Part shown: one piece after another, positions 58,836-60,981 of the stretch
Layout: every line of letters starts with the position of its first letter
Numbering within the stretch: position 1 is the first letter of the stretch
From: an uncultured Lachnospiraceae bacterium
GTDB taxonomy: Bacteria > Bacillota > Clostridia > Lachnospirales > Lachnospiraceae
Length of the DNA: 60,981 nt
Direction: 5' to 3'
NCBI GenBank assembly: GCA_910588775.1
Contig: CAJURH010000015.1
Span: 1 to 60,981 of the forward strand
The notes under the pieces: generated by a model
Told to the model about the DNA's origin: nothing
The model's database searches: none
Seen by the model: the letters and a program-made list of their open reading frames with translations, nothing else
Made by a program: the position numbers and the translations under genes

Positions 58836-58851
58836 TATGTATGTTGTAGAT

Positions 58852-59406
58852 TTATTTGCGCAGCAGGCCGCAGACCAGCACAAAATGATGGGGCAGCTTG
58901 CCTTCTTGCATCCATTCTAGTTCAATGCCCATAAGTTTGCTGATGGTCATGCCTACATTTCCGCCCAGAGATTCCAGAGAGTAGCGCATTTTGTCTGGAA
59001 AGCGGCAAGGTTTCTTTTCCTTGCGGGCGCATTCTCCTTCGCACAGGATGCAAGAGCCTGCGGACAGGCTTATGCTGTCGGGAATTTCCTGTTCACGGGA
59101 AAGCAGTTCATCTGACAATTCCTGTTTGATTTTTTTTACGGAAGATTCCGTGATGCGCAGGATTTCATCTTCTGGAAATTCCTTTCCTGCGTAGTCTTCG
59201 TCGAAAATGATTTTTACGGCGGTCAGCTCAAGGGTGTTATATTTTTTCCAATATTCAATCACGTCAAAATCATAAGAGGGGCAGGACCATTTGCCGTCGT
59301 AATTGGGACAGGCTTTGCAGCGTTCAAGAAATGTATCCACATCCACGTATTTTTCCAGATATTCATCTACAGGGATTGCGGCTTCGAATCGTTTTGTTGT
59401 GTACAA
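58852..59406 (-). CDS. DUF2284 predicted metal-binding protein
   Basis: 184 aa from TTG 59406 behind AAAGGAGG. Seen: two cysteine groups, CKACPNYDGKWSCPSYDFD near residue 31-50 and CILCEGECARKEKKPCRFP near 118-136, the pattern of DUF2284 proteins. Eight or so cysteines suggest a metal or Fe-S site. No biochemical role is established to my knowledge. It is convergent with the tetrapyrrole genes; a link to cobalt or corrinoid metabolism is only suggested by position. Confidence 0.85.
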   Translation of the reverse strand: MYTTKRFEAAIPVDEYLEKYVDVDTFLERCKACPNYDGKWSCPSYDFDVIEYWKKYNTLELTAVKIIFDEDYAGKEFPEDEILRITESSVKKIKQELSDELLSREQEIPDSISLSAGSCILCEGECARKEKKPCRFPDKMRYSLESLGGNVGMTISKLMGIELEWMQEGKLPHHFVLVCGLLRK

Positions 59407-59599
59407 GGTAAATGCCTCCTTTAAAGAATTGTTTGAAACATTTTACTATAGAAAACAGTGGCTGTCAAAATTTTTAGAAAAATTGGTAAAGTGCATTTTC
59501 CAGGGGGAAATCAGGCGAAATGCGCAGTTGCAGCCATAAATTGCGCAAAAACGGGAACAGGTCAGCGTCTGTTCAGAGGCGTTCAGAACTGTTCGGATA

Positions 59600-59782
59600 A
59601 GCAAGTTGTTTTCTATATCCTTGAAATGTCTTCTAGGCTAGGAGACTGTACAGGAGCTACAAAATGATTTGGATGAAAATGGCATATATGTCAGCGGGAA
59701 AATGGAAGGGCTGTTAATAGAGGGAAGTATGGCTAAAGTAACGATTGACAGTTCTATTCCAATGATGATAGACTATTTTTAA
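59600..59782 (+). pseudogene. Frameshifted 3' remnant of an unknown gene
   Basis: An open frame without start ends at TAA 59780-59782 and encodes ...VQELQNDLDENGIYVSGK... then ...AKVTIDSSIPMMIDYF. In a neighbouring frame just upstream is ...VVFYILEMSSRLGD, which joins naturally if one base is gained or lost near 59640. The look is that of a decayed coding sequence. Family not recognised. The rest of 59407-59600 has no gene. Confidence 0.45.
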
Positions 59783-59797
59783 AAATATAAAGGTTTT

Positions 59798-59950
59798 AGA
59801 GAGTGTTTGAAAAATTATTTACGCCATCCACATGCCCTACTTTGGTCGATGGCATCCCGCTTTCGTTTGGGACAAATCTCCCATTATTATACCCCATGGG
59901 GGGTAAATTGTGACATATGGTTGACATAAAATGTTTTTCAAACACGCTCT
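59798..59950. repeat. MITE-like element, 153 bp with terminal inverted repeats
   Basis: Left end AGAGAGTGTTTGAAAAA and right end TTTTTCAAACACGCTCT are inverted repeats with 16 of 17 matches. The interior has further dyads, including CCCCATGGGG near 59893-59902, and no coding capacity. A divergent partial relative is at 55369. It ends 5 nt before the ribosome-binding region of the dehydrogenase gene. Confidence 0.7.
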
Positions 59951-59968
59951 GGATTGGAGGACAGACGA

Positions 59969-60769
59969 ATGGGTTTTTTAACAGGTAAGACAGCGATTAT
60001 CACAGGCGCCGGCAAAGCGGTGCTGAGCAATGGCAGATGCGGTTCCATCGGTTATGGAATTGCCACCGCTTACGCTAAAGAAGGGGCCAATTTGGTTATC
60101 ACAGGCCGTAATATGCAGAAATTGGAAAATGCGAAAGAGGATTTGGAGAAACTCTACGGCGTCAAAGTCCTGATTTTGCAGGCGGACGTGAATGAAGGGG
60201 CGGATAATGAAGCTGTTGTGGAAGGCGTGGTGAAAAAGACCATAGAAACTTTTGGCGACATTCATGTTCTGATTAACAATGCGCAGGCATCTGCGTCTGG
60301 CGTAACTTTGGCAGACCATACCACCGAGCAATTTAATTTGGCGCTTTATTCAGGGTTGTATGCCACCTTTTATTATATGAAAGCGTGTCATCCACACCTG
60401 GCAAAAACAAAAGGTTCCGTGATTAACTTTGCTTCCGGTGCAGGGCTTTTTGGCAATTATGGTCAGTGCGCTTATGCAGCGGCCAAAGAGGGCATTCGTG
60501 GGCTTACCCGTGTGGCGGCCACTGAGTGGGGAAAAGACGGAATTAATGTGAATATTGTTTGTCCTCTTGCGTGGACAGCTCAGTTGGAAAATTTCGAAAA
60601 AGCGTATCCAGATGCGTTTAAGCAGAATGTGCATATGCCTCCGATGGGACATTATGGCGATGCAGAGGAAGAAATCGGCCGTGTATGTGTGCAGTTGGCG
60701 TCTCCGGACTTTAAGTTCATGACAGGGGAGACGATTACCCTGGAAGGCGGTCTGGGCCAGCGGCCATAA
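59969..60769 (+). CDS. Short-chain dehydrogenase, resembles bile-acid 12-alpha-hydroxysteroid dehydrogenase
   Basis: 266 aa from ATG 59969 behind TTGGAGG. Seen: SDR Rossmann start TAIITGAGKAV...GSIGYGIA with a longer glycine loop than the classical form, NNAQAS in place of NNAG, catalytic Ser156, Tyr169 and Lys173 (CAYAAAK), and C-terminal GETITLEGGLGQRP. From memory these segments, especially NNAQASASG, ALYSGLYATFYYM, INFASGAGLFGN and TAQLENF, are very close to the clostridial NADP-dependent 12-alpha-hydroxysteroid dehydrogenase. The Arg/Asn after the second strand (TGRN) fits NADP(H). Substrate not proven. Confidence 0.8.
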   Translation: MGFLTGKTAIITGAGKAVLSNGRCGSIGYGIATAYAKEGANLVITGRNMQKLENAKEDLEKLYGVKVLILQADVNEGADNEAVVEGVVKKTIETFGDIHVLINNAQASASGVTLADHTTEQFNLALYSGLYATFYYMKACHPHLAKTKGSVINFASGAGLFGNYGQCAYAAAKEGIRGLTRVAATEWGKDGINVNIVCPLAWTAQLENFEKAYPDAFKQNVHMPPMGHYGDAEEEIGRVCVQLASPDFKFMTGETITLEGGLGQRP

Positions 60770-60816
60770 TGATAGAAGTTTTAAGTGGATTTGGAGTGAA
60801 TGAAAATATGTGTTGG

Positions 60817-60852
60817 AAAACCGTTCCTGCTGACGCAGGGATGGTTTTTTCG
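60817..60852 (+). terminator. Terminator after the dehydrogenase gene
   Basis: CCGTTCCTGC (60821-60830) and GCAGGGATGG (60835-60844), 10-bp stem with two G-U pairs and TGAC loop, extended by AAAA/TTTT, followed by six T. The remaining bases to 60981 show no gene. Confidence 0.85.
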
Positions 60853-60981
60853 CGCACGGCTAAACTGTTTTTGGATTGTCAAGAAAGTGTAAGCGGATGC
60901 ATAATAAAACGCCTCTCACCGATTGGTCAGTTGGGCGGGCGCTAAATTTTTCGAATCTATAATTCTATACGAAAAAAATGC

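Noticed and set aside
59921..59950. TTGACA inside the MITE-like element as promoter of the dehydrogenase
   Set aside because: No -10 hexamer at a suitable distance.
1..60981. CRISPR array, rRNA genes, complete insertion sequences
   Set aside because: No regularly spaced repeats, no rRNA sequence and no transposase-like protein seen on either strand.

Overview
The window looks like a chromosomal segment of a gut Firmicute, most likely a Lachnospiraceae (Clostridium cluster XIVa) bacterium. This is an inference from gene content and order (lepA-hemW, cdaA-cdaR, an anaerobic cobalt-first cobalamin pathway, an ECF sigma factor with a DUF4179 partner, a type-II galT) and from strong AAGGAGG-type ribosome binding sites with occasional GTG and TTG starts. 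No 16S gene is present to confirm it.

Layout. 1-1620: AT-rich strip of small minus-strand phage-like genes with two XRE repressors, each next to its own operator-like sites, ending beside a tRNA-Leu(TAG) gene. 2081-9000: lepA, hemW, an ECF sigma/DUF4179 pair, and a lone hisD. 9085-20105: uvrA behind a LexA box, an mreB-family gene, recD2, comFC, two unknown membrane proteins, cdaA-cdaR (c-di-AMP synthesis) and an HPr homologue. 20215-23034: a large secreted L,D-transpeptidase with cell-wall-binding repeats and a small unknown protein. 23031-35264: one long cobalamin operon (cbiD-L-F-G-H-J/E/T-A-B-cobD-P-C) with its own promoter and terminator. 35285-42130: a YgjV-like membrane protein, an AraC/GyrI regulator, an MTA/SAH-deaminase-like gene and a methionine-type ABC importer whose binding protein is a fusion of two different binding domains. 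42302-47923: a mec-like beta-lactam-sensing module (blaR1-blaI divergent from a MecA-like PBP and a coupled lipoprotein). 47951-51689: galE-galK-galT. 51762-56038: cobalt transporter cbiMNQO plus chelatase cbiK behind a cobalamin riboswitch. 56044-58754: hemA and a precorrin-2 dehydrogenase-HemC fusion. 58852-60850: a DUF2284 protein, a decayed gene, a MITE-like repeat and a short-chain dehydrogenase resembling bile-acid 12-alpha-hydroxysteroid dehydrogenase.

How the genes work together. HemA and the SirC-HemC fusion supply tetrapyrrole up to hydroxymethylbilane and oxidise precorrin-2. CbiMNQO imports cobalt and CbiK inserts it. The cbi operon then builds and amidates the corrin ring and adds the aminopropanol arm. 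HemB, HemD, CobA (SUMT) and the nucleotide-loop genes cobU/cobS/cobT are not in the window. The hemA and cobalt-uptake operons leave from back-to-back promoters whose -35 boxes lie in one inverted repeat.

Most interesting points: the cysteine-type/MetQ binding-protein fusion, the complete mec-like module with its fourth lipoprotein gene, the SirC-HemC fusion that keeps an internal ribosome binding site, the shared hemA/cbiM promoter palindrome, the bile-acid-type dehydrogenase behind a MITE-like repeat, and the two repressor/operator circuits in the small mobile-element strip. I see no CRISPR array, rRNA or complete insertion sequence.
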